Below, in pieces: positions 17,027 to 25,615 of a stretch of 64,000 bases of DNA. Position 1 is the stretch's first letter. Each line of letters begins with the position of its first letter. The stretch spans positions 371,330-435,329 of the forward strand of contig NZ_BMUF01000005.1 in assembly GCF_014650055.1 (NCBI RefSeq), written 5' to 3'. The DNA comes from Streptomyces malachitofuscus. GTDB lineage: Bacteria; Actinomycetota; Actinomycetes; Streptomycetales; Streptomycetaceae. Under the pieces are notes generated by a model. That model did not search any database. It saw nothing but the letters and a program-made list of their open reading frames with translations, and had not been told where the DNA came from. A program made the position numbers and the translations under genes.

Positions 17027-17335
17027 ATGCTGCCTCCGGAACTGCCTCCCCTGCCCGCGCTGACCCGCGCGGAGGCCGAGTTGATCGACCGTTACCTGGA
17101 GGTCGTCGACCTGCTCGGCCGGGTCAACCCCGCCCTGGGCGGTGACACCTACCGCGGACTGCGCGCCGCCCAGGCGCTGGTCGGCAAGGCCGTCGCGCTG
17201 CGCGACGCGCTGACCCTGATGCACCGGCGCGGCGAGAGCGAGATGCACTCCGAGACCCTGGCCCGTGCGCTGCGGGTGCTGGACGGCGAGCGGCGCACGG
17301 CCAGGGTCACGCTGCCGCCGCAGTCCGGGAGTTGA
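17027..17335 (+). CDS. Small conserved protein of unknown function, paired with the ClpP-like gene
   Basis: A 102-residue, largely helical protein (EAELIDRYLEVVDLLGRV, ALVGKAVALRDALTLMHRRG, HSETLARALRVLDGERR) with no domain I recognise. The Pro-rich N-terminus MLPPELPPLPALT is notable. It starts 7 bp after the ClpP-like stop, with weak ribosome-site sequence, and so is probably translationally linked. The pairing suggests a partner or adaptor for the ClpP-like protein, but that is inference from position only. Confidence 0.7.
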   Translation: MLPPELPPLPALTRAEAELIDRYLEVVDLLGRVNPALGGDTYRGLRAAQALVGKAVALRDALTLMHRRGESEMHSETLARALRVLDGERRTARVTLPPQSGS

Positions 17336-17353
17336 CGCCCACGACTCCCGGAC
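17323..17353 (+). terminator. Terminator after the ClpP-like operon
   Basis: Perfect 10-bp stem (GTCCGGGAGT at 17323-17332 with its complement at 17344-17353), 11-nt loop. The stem overlaps the last codons and stop of the preceding gene. Confidence 0.6.
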
Positions 17354-17667
17354 GGCGTTCCGCAGGGCGGTGTGCTCGGCCAGGCGTTGAAACGGACCAA
17401 ATGGCGTACCCCCATCCGGCGTAGACGAACCTCCTGTTTTCGGGCGGTTCAAGTTGCACAACGGGCGCGGCCCGAGCCCGGAATGGGACATTCCACCGCT
17501 GGTCCGGGGCTCCCCCGAGTCCTGGACGGCGGCTCGAACACGACAGTGTCCACCCGAACGGGTGAGTGGTGAGTAACAACACAAACCCCCCGTTCCGTTG
17601 TGTTTTCGATCCTGCCATGAGCCAAGATCCCTGACTGACGACAAGACCCCGCCGCCGCGGCGGGGCG
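17354..17667. other. Intergenic leader upstream of the riboswitch, no gene seen
   Basis: No credible reading frame. The stretch is less GC-rich than its surroundings and includes an AACACAA / TTGTGTT inverted pair (about 17569-17605). It presumably holds the promoter of the NlpC/P60 transcript, but I could not assign -35 and -10 boxes with confidence. Confidence 0.5.
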
Positions 17668-17868
17668 ATCCGGGCGGACGCCGAGTCCTGCCGCCGCCCG
17701 GATGACCGGTCGACAGGAGTGGATCGGCAGGAGTGGAGGACCCAAGCACGACGGGTCGCCGGAACGTCCGTTCCGAGCAGCCCTTGGGGTGAAGCCGCAC
17801 TCGTGCGGCCGGGCCACTTCGCCAGCCCGAATCCGACAGGTCATCCTTCACAGGCGGCTGACGAAGGG
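17668..17868 (+). ncRNA. ydaO/yuaA-type (cyclic di-AMP) riboswitch
   Basis: The leader carries the conserved blocks of the ydaO motif in the right order: GCCGAGTCCTGCC (about 17680), GGAGGACCCAAG (about 17736), CTTGGGGTGAAGCC (about 17783), and AGCCCGAATCCGACAGG followed by GGCTGACGAAGGG (about 17824-17868). A variable hairpin GGAAC/GTTCC sits inside. The family turns expression off when c-di-AMP is high and commonly precedes cell-wall hydrolase genes in actinobacteria. The 3' end overlaps the ribosome site of the hydrolase, 7 bp before its ATG, so translation control is possible. Exact ends are approximate. Confidence 0.88.
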
Positions 17869-17874
17869 TTGCGC

Positions 17875-18348
17875 ATGACTGCGCTCAATCGTGTCCCGTC
17901 TCTCATGGCCCGGGCCGGCACGGCCTCGGCGCTCACCCTGGCCGCCGTGGGCGGGTCCCTCGTGGTTCCCGGAGCCGCCTCGGAGGCGGCTGCCGCGAGC
18001 ACCGCCACCAAGGCGCTGCGTGTCGCCGCCTCCAAGAAGGGCGCGCCGTACCAGTGGGGCGCCGCGGGACCGCACCGGTTCGACTGCTCGGGACTGACGC
18101 TGTACTCGTTCAAGAAGGCGGGCAAGAAGCTGCCTCGCACCGCCGCCCAGCAGTACAACACGACCCGTCACATCTCGGCCGGCAGCCGCAAGGCCGGTGA
18201 CCTGGTCTTCTTCCACTCGGGCGGTTACGTCTACCACGTCGGCATCTACGCGGGGAAGGGCAAGATCTGGCACGCCCCGAAGACCGGGGACGTGGTGCGT
18301 CTGCAGAAGATCTGGACCCGGAGCGTCTCGTACGGCCGGGTGAGCTGA
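17875..18348 (+). CDS. Secreted NlpC/P60 cell-wall hydrolase
   Basis: A 157-residue exported protein. It has a signal peptide (about 1-41, AAAASTA region), then a minimal NlpC/P60 domain with the catalytic Cys in FDCSGLTLYSF, His in YHVGIYAGKG and the third polar residue in WHAPKTGD. It probably cuts gamma-D-Glu-meso-diaminopimelate or equivalent LL-DAP peptide links in peptidoglycan. There is no separate binding domain. It lies directly behind a c-di-AMP riboswitch, consistent with growth- or turgor-linked control. Start ATG 17875 with GAAGGG 7 bp upstream. Confidence 0.92.
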   Translation: MTALNRVPSLMARAGTASALTLAAVGGSLVVPGAASEAAAASTATKALRVAASKKGAPYQWGAAGPHRFDCSGLTLYSFKKAGKKLPRTAAQQYNTTRHISAGSRKAGDLVFFHSGGYVYHVGIYAGKGKIWHAPKTGDVVRLQKIWTRSVSYGRVS

Positions 18349-18355
18349 CCCCGCG

Positions 18356-18388
18356 GGGGCGGCGGCGCCCGAGGTGTGCCGCCGCCCC
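18356..18388. terminator. Bidirectional terminator
   Basis: Perfect 11-bp stem GGGGCGGCGGC (18356-18366) with complement at 18378-18388 and 11-nt loop, between the convergent hydrolase and ATPase genes. Confidence 0.75.
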
Positions 18389-18404
18389 GCCGGCCCGTGC
18401 GGTC

Positions 18405-18872
18405 CTACGGCTCCTGCTGTCCCGCCGCCGTGACCGCTTCGGCGGCCTGGACGGTCCAGGTCCAGGGGAGTTCGACCGAAACGGTCTTGCCGCCCTCACG
18501 CGTGGGGCGGATTCTGAGTCTCCCCCCGCACTCCGCGGTCAGCCAGCGGATGATGACGAGCCCGCGCCCGTTGTCCTGCTGCACCGCTGCGGGCAGCCGT
18601 TTCGGGAACCGGGGGTGACTGTCCGTCACGCCGATGTGCACCCGTTCATCGCGGACCAGAGCGACGTCCACCGTGAACGTGGGTGACTGCCCGAACGTGT
18701 GCTGCACCGCGTTGGTGGCGAGTTCGGAGACGATCAGCCGGACGGTGTCGGACAGCTCCGTGTCCGCCGGCATGCCCCATTCCACCAGTGTGCCCAGCAC
18801 ATGGGCCCGGGCGGCGGAGACCGAGGCGGGATCGCTCGGCAGAGTGACGGATGCTTCCAGATGGTCTGCCAT
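18405..18872 (-). CDS. RsbW-like HATPase regulatory protein
   Basis: A 155-residue single-domain GHKL ATPase (HATPase_c_2). The N box is visible in RLIVSELATNAVQHTFG and the G boxes in VTDSHPR and QQDNGRGLVIIRWL. Such proteins act as anti-sigma kinases or, in the Streptomyces abaA/whiJ-like clusters, as partners of an XRE regulator and a DUF397 protein; both of those genes lie next to it in divergent orientation. ATG 18872 is taken because the conserved domain starts there. An in-frame start at 19022 would place a non-conserved 50-residue leader in front. Confidence 0.87.
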   Translation of the reverse strand: MADHLEASVTLPSDPASVSAARAHVLGTLVEWGMPADTELSDTVRLIVSELATNAVQHTFGQSPTFTVDVALVRDERVHIGVTDSHPRFPKRLPAAVQQDNGRGLVIIRWLTAECGGRLRIRPTREGGKTVSVELPWTWTVQAAEAVTAAGQQEP

Positions 18873-18997
18873 GGCGACGTCGTCCCTTTCCCACGGGACC
18901 GCAGTCCGACACGGAGCGGTTGGTTCGAGTACGGTCCCGCACTGGTGCTTCGTCGCCAGAGTGCCATCACCGCACGGCACAGGGCGGCGATCCACCA

Positions 18998-19013
18998 AGA
19001 TATGCATATATCT
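18998..19013. promoter_or_regulatory. AT-rich dyad in the ATPase/XRE divergent promoter region
   Basis: AGATAT-GCAT-ATATCT (6-bp arms, 4-bp centre), strikingly AT-rich for this genome and placed 72 bp before the XRE start. Candidate operator or divergent promoter core. Confidence 0.45.
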
Positions 19014-19084
19014 GTCGCTCAAAGCGGTGAACTCTGCGACGGGAGACCGTATCCGGGCGGCTCGGAAGGAGTAAGGAGAAGCCC

Positions 19085-19945
19085 ATGCAGCACGGTCCCG
19101 CGGTGCGCCGCCGCAAACTCGGCGCCGAATTGCGCGCGCTGCGCACCTCGGCGGGACTCACCAGCGGCGAGGCGGCCCGGCTGGCGGGGTGGCACCAGTC
19201 GAAGGTGAGCCGGATCGAGACCGGCACGAGCGGAGTGAAACCGGCCGATGTGCGGTTACTCCTCGACGTCTACGGCGTGGCCGATCCGCAGTTGCGGGAG
19301 TTGCTGCTGGTGCTGTCGGGCAGTGGCGACGGCGGCGGCCGGCACCACTGGTGGCACGCCTATCGCGGCGTACTGCCGCCCACCTACCGGGACTTCATCA
19401 GCCTGGAGTCGCAGGCGAGCGCGATGCGCACCCTCGAGACCACGGTGATCCCGGGGCTGTTGCAGACCCCGGAGTACGCGCGGGCGGTGACGAAGGCCGC
19501 CCTGGAGGGGGCGTCGGAGGAGCGGCTGGACGCCCTGGTGGAGGTGCGGCTGGCCCGTCAGGACGTACTGCGCGCGGAGCCGCCCCTGGAGCTGAGCGCG
19601 GTGCTGGACGAGGCGGTGCTGCGCCGAGAGGTCGGTGGCCCCGGAGTGATGAGCCGGCAGCTGAACCGGCTGGTCGAGGCGGCCCGGCTGCCCCAAGTGC
19701 GGTTGCAGGTTCTGCCCTTCACGGCCGGGGCGCACATCGGCGTCACCGGCCCTTTCGTCATCTTTTCGTTTTCGCGCACTTCTGATCTCGATGTGGTTGT
19801 TCTCGACCACTTGACGAGTAGCCTCTATCTGGAGCGGAAAGAAGACCTCCGGGTCTACGTGGAGGCCTTCAACGCCCTTTCGGTCCACGCCCTTTCACCC
19901 GAGGACTCGTTGGATTTCATCGCCGGTACAGCAGCCGGCGCGTAA
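19085..19945 (+). CDS. XRE-family regulator with DUF5753 domain (WhiJ/Scr1-like), TTA-containing
   Basis: A 286-residue protein: XRE helix-turn-helix (about 10-70, LRTSAGLTSGEAARLAGW ... SKVSRIETG) followed by the DUF5753 domain (about 95-275, LESQASAMRTLETTVIPGLLQTPEYARA and the HIGVTGPFVIFSF segment). This class regulates development and antibiotic production with DUF397 partners. Codon 58 is TTA (19256-19258), the rare Leu codon read by bldA tRNA, and the only in-frame TTA I found in the window. An AAGGAG-type ribosome site precedes ATG 19085. The DUF397 gene follows after 9 bp. Confidence 0.9.
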   Translation: MQHGPAVRRRKLGAELRALRTSAGLTSGEAARLAGWHQSKVSRIETGTSGVKPADVRLLLDVYGVADPQLRELLLVLSGSGDGGGRHHWWHAYRGVLPPTYRDFISLESQASAMRTLETTVIPGLLQTPEYARAVTKAALEGASEERLDALVEVRLARQDVLRAEPPLELSAVLDEAVLRREVGGPGVMSRQLNRLVEAARLPQVRLQVLPFTAGAHIGVTGPFVIFSFSRTSDLDVVVLDHLTSSLYLERKEDLRVYVEAFNALSVHALSPEDSLDFIAGTAAGA

Positions 19946-19954
19946 GGAGGCACG

Positions 19955-20179
19955 ATGCCCGCACCGCCTCGGACCATCCCGTCCTGCCTCGCACTGCAGG
20001 ATGTACGGTGGCTCCGCAGCAGCTACAGCACGGGTGCCAACAACTGCGTCGAGACCGCCCGGCCGGCCTCCGGCTCCCTGGCCGGACTGCTCGCCGTGCG
20101 CGACTCCAAGGCCCCGGACGGGCCCGCGCTGCTCTTCTCCCCCGAGAGCTGGGCGGAGTTCGTGACCGCGGTCCGCTGA
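19955..20179 (+). CDS. DUF397 small regulatory protein
   Basis: A 74-residue DUF397 protein (WLRSSYSTGANNCVETA, AVRDSKAPDGPALLFSPESW, FVTAVR). These proteins accompany XRE/DUF5753 regulators and are thought to bind and modulate them. An AAGGAGG ribosome site overlaps the end of the XRE gene. Downstream it meets bioF in convergent orientation. Confidence 0.9.
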   Translation: MPAPPRTIPSCLALQDVRWLRSSYSTGANNCVETARPASGSLAGLLAVRDSKAPDGPALLFSPESWAEFVTAVR

Positions 20180-20248
20180 CCGGGGCTCACTTCCACCGAT
20201 CCGACACGTCAACCGTCATCACGCGACGCACGGCCGTGCCACGCCGAC

Positions 20249-21376
20249 TCATGGCCGCGTTTCGCCGATCACCCGTACAGCGCGTTCGATCTCTGCCCCG
20301 GACAGGTCCGCGCGGGCGGTCAGTCTGAGCCGTGAGATGCCGTCGGGCACGGAAGGAGGACGGAAACAGCCCACGGACAGGCCGGCCGCCCGGCAGTCGG
20401 CCGCCCATCGCACGGCCTGCTCCGGGGAAGGGGCGCGCACGGAGACGACCGCGGCGTCCGGACGCACCGCTTCCAGTCCGGCGGCCGTCAGCCGGTCGTG
20501 CAGTTCGCGCGCGACCGCGCCCGCCCGCGCCGCACGCGCGGGTTCGCGGCGCAGCAGCCGGAGCGCCGCCAGGGCCGCCCCCGCCGCCGCCGGGGCGAGA
20601 CCCGTGTCGAAGATGAACGTCCGTGCCGCGTTGACCAGATGCCCGATCACCCGGGCCGGACCGAGCACCGCTCCGCCCTGGCTGCCGAGCGACTTGGAGA
20701 GAGTCACCGTCACCACCACGTCGTCGGCTCCCGCGAGGCCCGTCGCGTGCGGGGCGCCGCGTCCGCCGTCGCCGAGTACGCCGAGGCCGTGGGCGTCGTC
20801 CAGCACCAGGCCCGCGCCGTACGCCCGGCACGCCTCCGCCAGCCGCGCCAGCGGGGCCGCGTCGCCGTCCACCGAGAAGACCGTGTCGGACACCACCACG
20901 GCGGGTCCGTCGTGCCCGTCCAGCGCCTTGCGCACGGCGTCGGGGTCGGAGTGCGCCGCGACCTGTGTCGTACCGCGGGCCAGCCGGCAGCCGTCGATCA
21001 GGGAGGCGTGGTTGCCCCCGTCGGAGACGATGAGGGAGCCGTGCGGGGCGAGCGCCGTGACGGCCGCGAGATTGGCCGCGTAGCCGGAGGAGAAGACGAG
21101 AGCGGCCTCGAAGCCGCAGAAACCGGCCAGCTCCGCCTCCAGTTCCGCGTGGAGTTCGGTGGTGCCGGTGACGAGCCGGGAGCCGGTGGATCCGCCGCCC
21201 CAGGTCCGCGCGGCGCGCGCGGCGCCCTCGGTGACCTCGGGGTGCCGGGCCAGTCCGAGGTAGTCGTTGCTCGCCAGGTCGAGCAGCGGCGTGTCGGCGG
21301 CACGGGGACGCAGGGTGCGGACGAGTCCTGCCCGGCGGCGCAGTTCCGCCTGCTCGTCGATCCAGCCGAACGCCAT
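20249..21376 (-). CDS. bioF: 8-amino-7-oxononanoate synthase
   Basis: A 375-residue alpha-oxoamine synthase (PLP-dependent). It condenses pimeloyl-ACP/CoA with L-alanine, the first committed ring-building step of biotin synthesis. It shows [24 protein letters not shown], the HASLIDG loop, the Asp-His pair in [11 protein letters not shown] and the Schiff-base Lys in [11 protein letters not shown]. It is divergent from bioB across 147 bp that carries a dyad (21438-21455). Confidence 0.93.
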   Translation of the reverse strand: MAFGWIDEQAELRRRAGLVRTLRPRAADTPLLDLASNDYLGLARHPEVTEGAARAARTWGGGSTGSRLVTGTTELHAELEAELAGFCGFEAALVFSSGYAANLAAVTALAPHGSLIVSDGGNHASLIDGCRLARGTTQVAAHSDPDAVRKALDGHDGPAVVVSDTVFSVDGDAAPLARLAEACRAYGAGLVLDDAHGLGVLGDGGRGAPHATGLAGADDVVVTVTLSKSLGSQGGAVLGPARVIGHLVNAARTFIFDTGLAPAAAGAALAALRLLRREPARAARAGAVARELHDRLTAAGLEAVRPDAAVVSVRAPSPEQAVRWAADCRAAGLSVGCFRPPSVPDGISRLRLTARADLSGAEIERAVRVIGETRP

Positions 21377-21437
21377 GGCTCCTCCGGGGATTTTGTAGGC
21401 AGTGAACAGACACTAGCGGGAGGCCGGACGGGCCACT

Positions 21438-21455
21438 GTGTGGCAATACCCACAC
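21438..21455. promoter_or_regulatory. Candidate biotin operator
   Basis: Inverted repeat GTGTGG-N6-CCACAC in the bioF/bioB divergent region, 62 bp from bioF and 69 bp from bioB starts. No biotin-regulator gene is seen nearby, so the binding protein is unknown. Confidence 0.4.
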
Positions 21456-21523
21456 CGTCAAGCACCTCTGTTGTACGAACTCTCCTTGGCCCGAGTGGGT
21501 CGGGTAGGACAGGATCGGCTCTC

Positions 21524-22705
21524 ATGGACCTGCTGAACACGCTGGTGGACAAGGGGCTTCGGCGCGAGACGCCGACCCGTGCGGAAGCACTGGCCGTCCT
21601 CGCGACGTCCGACGACGACCTGCTCGATGTGGTGGCCGCGGCCGGAAAGGTGCGCCGGCACTGGTTCGGCCGGCGGGTGAAACTGAACTATCTCGTCAAC
21701 CTCAAGTCCGGCTTGTGCCCGGAGGACTGCTCGTACTGTTCCCAGCGGCTCGGTTCCAAGGCCGAGATCCTGAAGTACACCTGGCTCAAACCGGACCAGG
21801 CGTCCGAGGCGGCCGCCGCCGGCCTCGCGGGCGGTGCCAAGCGGGTGTGCCTGGTGGCCAGCGGCCGGGGTCCGACCGACCGTGACGTGGACCGGGTCTC
21901 CGACACCATCAAGGCGATCAAGGAGCAGAACGAGGGCGTGGAGGTGTGCGCCTGCCTGGGGCTGCTCTCCGACGGCCAGGCCGAGCGGCTGCGCGAGGCG
22001 GGCGCCGACGCCTACAACCACAATCTCAACACGTCGGAGTCGACGTACGGAGACATCACGACCACGCACACGTACGCCGACCGGGTGGACACGGTCCAGA
22101 AGGCGCACGCGGCCGGGCTCTCCGCCTGCTCCGGGCTGATCGCCGGCATGGGCGAGTCCGACGAGGACCTGGTCGACGTGGTCTTCGCGCTGCGCGAGCT
22201 GGACCCGGACTCGGTGCCGGTCAACTTCCTGATCCCGTTCGAGGGCACGCCGCTCGCCAAGGAGTGGAACCTGACGCCGCAGCGGTGCCTGAGGATTCTG
22301 GCGATGGTGCGGTTCGTCTGCCCGGACGTCGAGGTGCGGATCGCCGGCGGCCGCGAGGTCCATCTGCGCACGATGCAGCCGCTCGCGCTGCACCTGGCCA
22401 ACTCGATCTTCCTCGGCGACTACCTCACCAGCGAGGGCCAGGCCGGCAAGGCGGACCTGGAGATGATCGCGGACGCCGGGTTCGAGGTGGAGGGCACCGA
22501 CCGGGTGACGCTGCCCGAGCACCGGACGGGCGGCGGCTGCGGGTCGCACGAGAGCCGCGGCTGCGGGTCCCACGAAGGCGGCGGGGCGTGTGGTTCGTCC
22601 GGCGCGGGCGCGGATGCGCGCGGGGGCGCGGCCGAGGAGCCGCGTCCCGATCTGGTCGCCGTGCGCCGCCGGGGTGCCGGAACGGATCTCGCCCCCAATG
22701 CCTGA
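21524..22705 (+). CDS. bioB: Biotin synthase (radical SAM)
   Basis: A 393-residue radical SAM enzyme inserting sulfur into dethiobiotin. The cluster motif CPEDCSYC is present, as are [12 protein letters not shown] and [10 protein letters not shown]. The catalytic part ends near residue 335. Beyond it lies an unusual tail rich in Gly, Cys, Ser and His ([19 protein letters not shown]), then a hydrophilic end; typical enterobacterial BioB lacks it. ATG 21524 lies after an AGGACAGGATCGG stretch. The stop overlaps the bioA start by 8 bp. Confidence 0.95.
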   Translation: MDLLNTLVDKGLRRETPTRAEALAVLATSDDDLLDVVAAAGKVRRHWFGRRVKLNYLVNLKSGLCPEDCSYCSQRLGSKAEILKYTWLKPDQASEAAAAGLAGGAKRVCLVASGRGPTDRDVDRVSDTIKAIKEQNEGVEVCACLGLLSDGQAERLREAGADAYNHNLNTSESTYGDITTTHTYADRVDTVQKAHAAGLSACSGLIAGMGESDEDLVDVVFALRELDPDSVPVNFLIPFEGTPLAKEWNLTPQRCLRILAMVRFVCPDVEVRIAGGREVHLRTMQPLALHLANSIFLGDYLTSEGQAGKADLEMIADAGFEVEGTDRVTLPEHRTGGGCGSHESRGCGSHEGGGACGSSGAGADARGGAAEEPRPDLVAVRRRGAGTDLAPNA

Positions 22706-23987
22706 GCCGTCCGTCGCGTCCGTCGCCGAGCTGCTGGAGCTCGACCGGCGGCACGTCTGGCATCCGTACGGGCCCATGCCGGGCCGGCGGGAACCGCTCG
22801 TCGTGGAGTCGGCGAGCGGGGTCCGGCTGAGGCTCGCCGACGGCTCGGGCGAACTGGTCGACGGCATGTCGTCCTGGTGGTCGGCGATCCACGGCTACAA
22901 CCACCCGGTGCTCAACGAGGCCGCGCGCGGTCAGCTGGAGCGGATGAGCCATGTGATGTTCGGCGGGCTCACGCACGAGCCCGCCGTGCGGCTGGCGAAG
23001 CTCCTTGTCGACATGTCGCCGGACGGTCTGGAGCATGTCTTCCTCGCCGACTCCGGATCGGTGTCGGTCGAGGTCGCGGTGAAGATGTGCCTGCAGTACT
23101 GGCGCTCGCTGGGCCGGCCGGAGAAGCGGCGGCTGCTGACCTGGCGGGGCGGCTACCACGGTGACACCTGGCAGCCGATGTCGGTGTGCGACCCCGACGG
23201 CGGGATGCACGAGCTGTGGTCCGGCGCGCTGCCGCGCCAGGTCTTCGCCGACGCCCCGCCGGACGGGTACGCGGAGTCCTACGCCGACCATCTGCACGCG
23301 ATGGTCGAACGGCACGCGGGGGAACTCGCCGCGGTGATCGTGGAGCCGGTGGTGCAGGGCGCGGGCGGAATGCGGTTCCACTCCCCCGCGTACCTGCGGG
23401 TGCTGCGCGAGGCGTGCGACGCGCACGACGTACTACTGGTGTTCGACGAGATCGCGACCGGGTTCGGACGCACGGGGGCGCTGTTCGCGGCGGAGCACGC
23501 TGCGGTCGCGCCGGATGTGATGTGCGTGGGCAAGGCGCTGACCGGCGGCTATCTGACCATGGCGGCGACCCTGTGCACCGCGCGGGTGGCCGAGGGCATC
23601 TCGCGCGGGGAGGTGCCGGTGCTGGCGCACGGCCCGACCTTCATGGCCAATCCGTTGGCGGCCGCCGTGGCCTGCGCCTCCATCGGGCTGCTGCTCGGGC
23701 AGGACTGGCTCGCGGAGGTCAAGCGGATCGAGACGGGCCTGCGGGAAGGGCTGGCCCCGGCGGCCGGGCTGCCCGGGGTGGCGGACGTACGGGTGCTCGG
23801 AGCCATCGGGGTCGTCCAGCTCGATCACGCCGTCGACATGGAGGCGGCCACCCGGGCGGCGGTGCGTGAAGGGGTGTGGCTGCGGCCGTTCCGCGACCTG
23901 ATCTACACCATGCCGCCGTATGTCACGGGAGACGCGGACGTGGCGCGCATCGCCCGCGCGGTGAGCGCGGCGGCGAAGGAGGGATGA
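22698..23987 (+). CDS. bioA: Adenosylmethionine-8-amino-7-oxononanoate aminotransferase
   Basis: A 429-residue class III PLP aminotransferase converting KAPA to DAPA with S-adenosylmethionine as amino donor. The SAM-specific HVWHPYGPM and [14 protein letters not shown] motifs are present, with [16 protein letters not shown] cofactor loop, [19 protein letters not shown] and the Schiff-base Lys in VGKALTGGY. The start overlaps bioB; bioD follows one base after the stop. Confidence 0.95.
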   Translation: MPEPSVASVAELLELDRRHVWHPYGPMPGRREPLVVESASGVRLRLADGSGELVDGMSSWWSAIHGYNHPVLNEAARGQLERMSHVMFGGLTHEPAVRLAKLLVDMSPDGLEHVFLADSGSVSVEVAVKMCLQYWRSLGRPEKRRLLTWRGGYHGDTWQPMSVCDPDGGMHELWSGALPRQVFADAPPDGYAESYADHLHAMVERHAGELAAVIVEPVVQGAGGMRFHSPAYLRVLREACDAHDVLLVFDEIATGFGRTGALFAAEHAAVAPDVMCVGKALTGGYLTMAATLCTARVAEGISRGEVPVLAHGPTFMANPLAAAVACASIGLLLGQDWLAEVKRIETGLREGLAPAAGLPGVADVRVLGAIGVVQLDHAVDMEAATRAAVREGVWLRPFRDLIYTMPPYVTGDADVARIARAVSAAAKEG

Positions 23988-23988
23988 C

Positions 23989-24705
23989 ATGCCGGTGATG
24001 GTGATCACGGGCACGGGCACCGAGGTCGGCAAGACGGTGGTGACGGCGGCGGTCGCCGCCACGGCGCTGGCGGCCGGCCGGTCGGTGGCCGTGCTGAAGG
24101 CGGCGCAGACGGGTGTGCGGCCGGACGAGCCGGGGGACGCCGAGGAGGTCGCACGGCTCGCCGGTGCGGTGACCACGGCGGAACTCGCCCGTTTCCCGGA
24201 TCCGTTGGCCCCGGCCACGGCCGCCCGCCGGGCCGGCCGGGCCCCCGTGCATCCGCACGAGGTGGCGGAACGGGCCGCCAAGCTGGCCACCGAGCACGAT
24301 CTGGTGCTGGTGGAGGGGGCGGGCGGACTGCTCGTACGGTTCGACGCGGCGGGCGGGACGCTGGCGGACGCGGCGGCGCTGCTGTCGGCACCGGTGCTGG
24401 TGGTGGCGCCGGCGGGGCTCGGCACCCTGAACGCGACCGAGCTGACGGCACGGGAGCTGCGCGGGCGCGGGCTCGACCTGACGGGCGTGGTGATCGGCAG
24501 CTGGCCCGACGAGCCCGATCTGGCGGCACGCTGCAATCTGCTGGACCTGCCGGACGTGGCCGGTGCCCCTCTGCTGGGTGCCGTGCCCGCCGGGGCGGGC
24601 GCCCTCGCCCCCGCCCGGTTCCGGACCTCGGCACCGCACTGGCTGGCGCCCCGCCTCGAGGGGACCTGGGACACGGAGGCGTTCCTGACCCGCGAGACAC
24701 CCTGA
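23989..24705 (+). CDS. bioD: Dethiobiotin synthetase
   Basis: A 238-residue ATP-dependent carboxylase closing the ureido ring of dethiobiotin. The P-loop GTGTEVGKTVV, the KAAQTG substrate Lys and VEGAGGLLVRF are intact. It is the last gene of bioB-bioA-bioD. The 900 bp downstream is a repeat array rather than another bio gene; genes for the pimeloyl step are not in the window. Confidence 0.94.
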   Translation: MPVMVITGTGTEVGKTVVTAAVAATALAAGRSVAVLKAAQTGVRPDEPGDAEEVARLAGAVTTAELARFPDPLAPATAARRAGRAPVHPHEVAERAAKLATEHDLVLVEGAGGLLVRFDAAGGTLADAAALLSAPVLVVAPAGLGTLNATELTARELRGRGLDLTGVVIGSWPDEPDLAARCNLLDLPDVAGAPLLGAVPAGAGALAPARFRTSAPHWLAPRLEGTWDTEAFLTRETP

Positions 24706-24748
24706 CGGCGGCGGGGGCCCGGACCGGCTCCCGCACGCCGGCCGCGCG

Positions 24749-25510
24749 GCGCGGGTGCCGGCAGGGAAGAGGCCCCGCCGACGCTCCCACGGCGCCCGCC
24801 GAAGCCGCGCACCGAGCCCGGCGGGCCGCCGCAGGACCCCGCGTGCAAAGCCCGCTCCCCCACGCCCGCGCGGCGACAAGCGATCCGCAGAGGCGCCCAG
24901 CACTTGCCCTCGCCGAGAAGGGTCCAGGCCGGCGCATGCACGGCACCCCGCCCGAGCCGGGCTTCGCGAGCCCCGTCGGGCCGGCGGGAGGACCCGACCC
25001 GCGAAACCCGCTCCCGCGGCGCGGGAGCCAGCAGGGAAGAGGCCCCGCCGACGCTCCCACGGCACCCGCCGAAGCCGCGCACCGAGCCCGGCGGGCCGCC
25101 GCAGGACCCCGCGTGGCAAGCCCGCTCCCCCGAACGCCCCCGCGCCACGCGATCCGCAGAGGCGCCCAGAACCTGCCCTCGCCGAGAAGACTCCACGACA
25201 GCACACCTGCCGGAGCCGCCCATCGAGAGCCCGTCGGCCGGCGGGAGGACCCGACCCGCGAAATCCGCTCCCGCGGGGCGCCGCGCGGCGCGCTTTTGCA
25301 GGGCGCGCGCAGCACCTGCGCTCGCCGAGACGGCGCCACGCCGCCGAGGCCGCGCACCGAGCCCCGCGCGCCACGCCCGCTCCCCCGTACGCCCGCGCGG
25401 CACGCGATCCGCAGAGCGCCCAGCACCTTGCCCTCGCCGCAATGGGTCCACGACAGCACACCCGCCGGAGCCGGGCTTCGCGAGCCCGGCGGCCGGTGGG
25501 ACCGGAGTCC
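24749..25510. repeat. Array of three long, degenerate direct repeats, non-coding
   Basis: Between bioD and a methyltransferase lie three head-to-tail units (about 24749-25017, 25018-25270, 25271-25510). Block A of units 1 and 2 (24761-24844 and 25031-25114, 270-bp offset) differs at one base in about 84. A second block, starting GATCCGCAGAGGCGCCCAG, occurs at about 24882, 25151 and, with a deletion, 25407. A CCGGGCT-TCGCG-AGCCCGG hairpin is perfect in unit 3 (25471-25489). Every frame stays open because of the GC content, but the translations are low-complexity Arg/Pro/Ala and resemble nothing. No start with a ribosome site or typical codon pattern is seen. Origin unknown. Confidence 0.8.
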
Positions 25511-25615
25511 TCGCCGGCCGGCCTGATCCTTGGGTGCGTGGGCGGGCGGCGGCGGGGATTTGGCGGACGGGAGCAGGGGGAGAATCGCCGTAGGCCCATC
25601 CCTGGGGAGGTCCTC

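Noticed and set aside
17761..17774. GGAAC-N4-GTTCC as a LexA/SOS box
   Set aside because: It lies inside the riboswitch as a variable hairpin and differs from the Streptomyces LexA box; no SOS gene follows.
18873..19022. 50-residue N-terminal extension of the HATPase gene
   Set aside because: Not conserved-looking; it runs through the divergent promoter region and its dyad.
24749..25510. CRISPR array
   Set aside because: Repeat units are 240-270 bp, not 25-40 bp with unique spacers, and there are no cas genes.
24755..25615. Long open frames on both strands across the repeat array
   Set aside because: All frames are open because stop codons are rare at this GC; translations are repetitive Arg/Pro/Ala without a ribosome site or recognisable motif. 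Treated as non-coding repeats.
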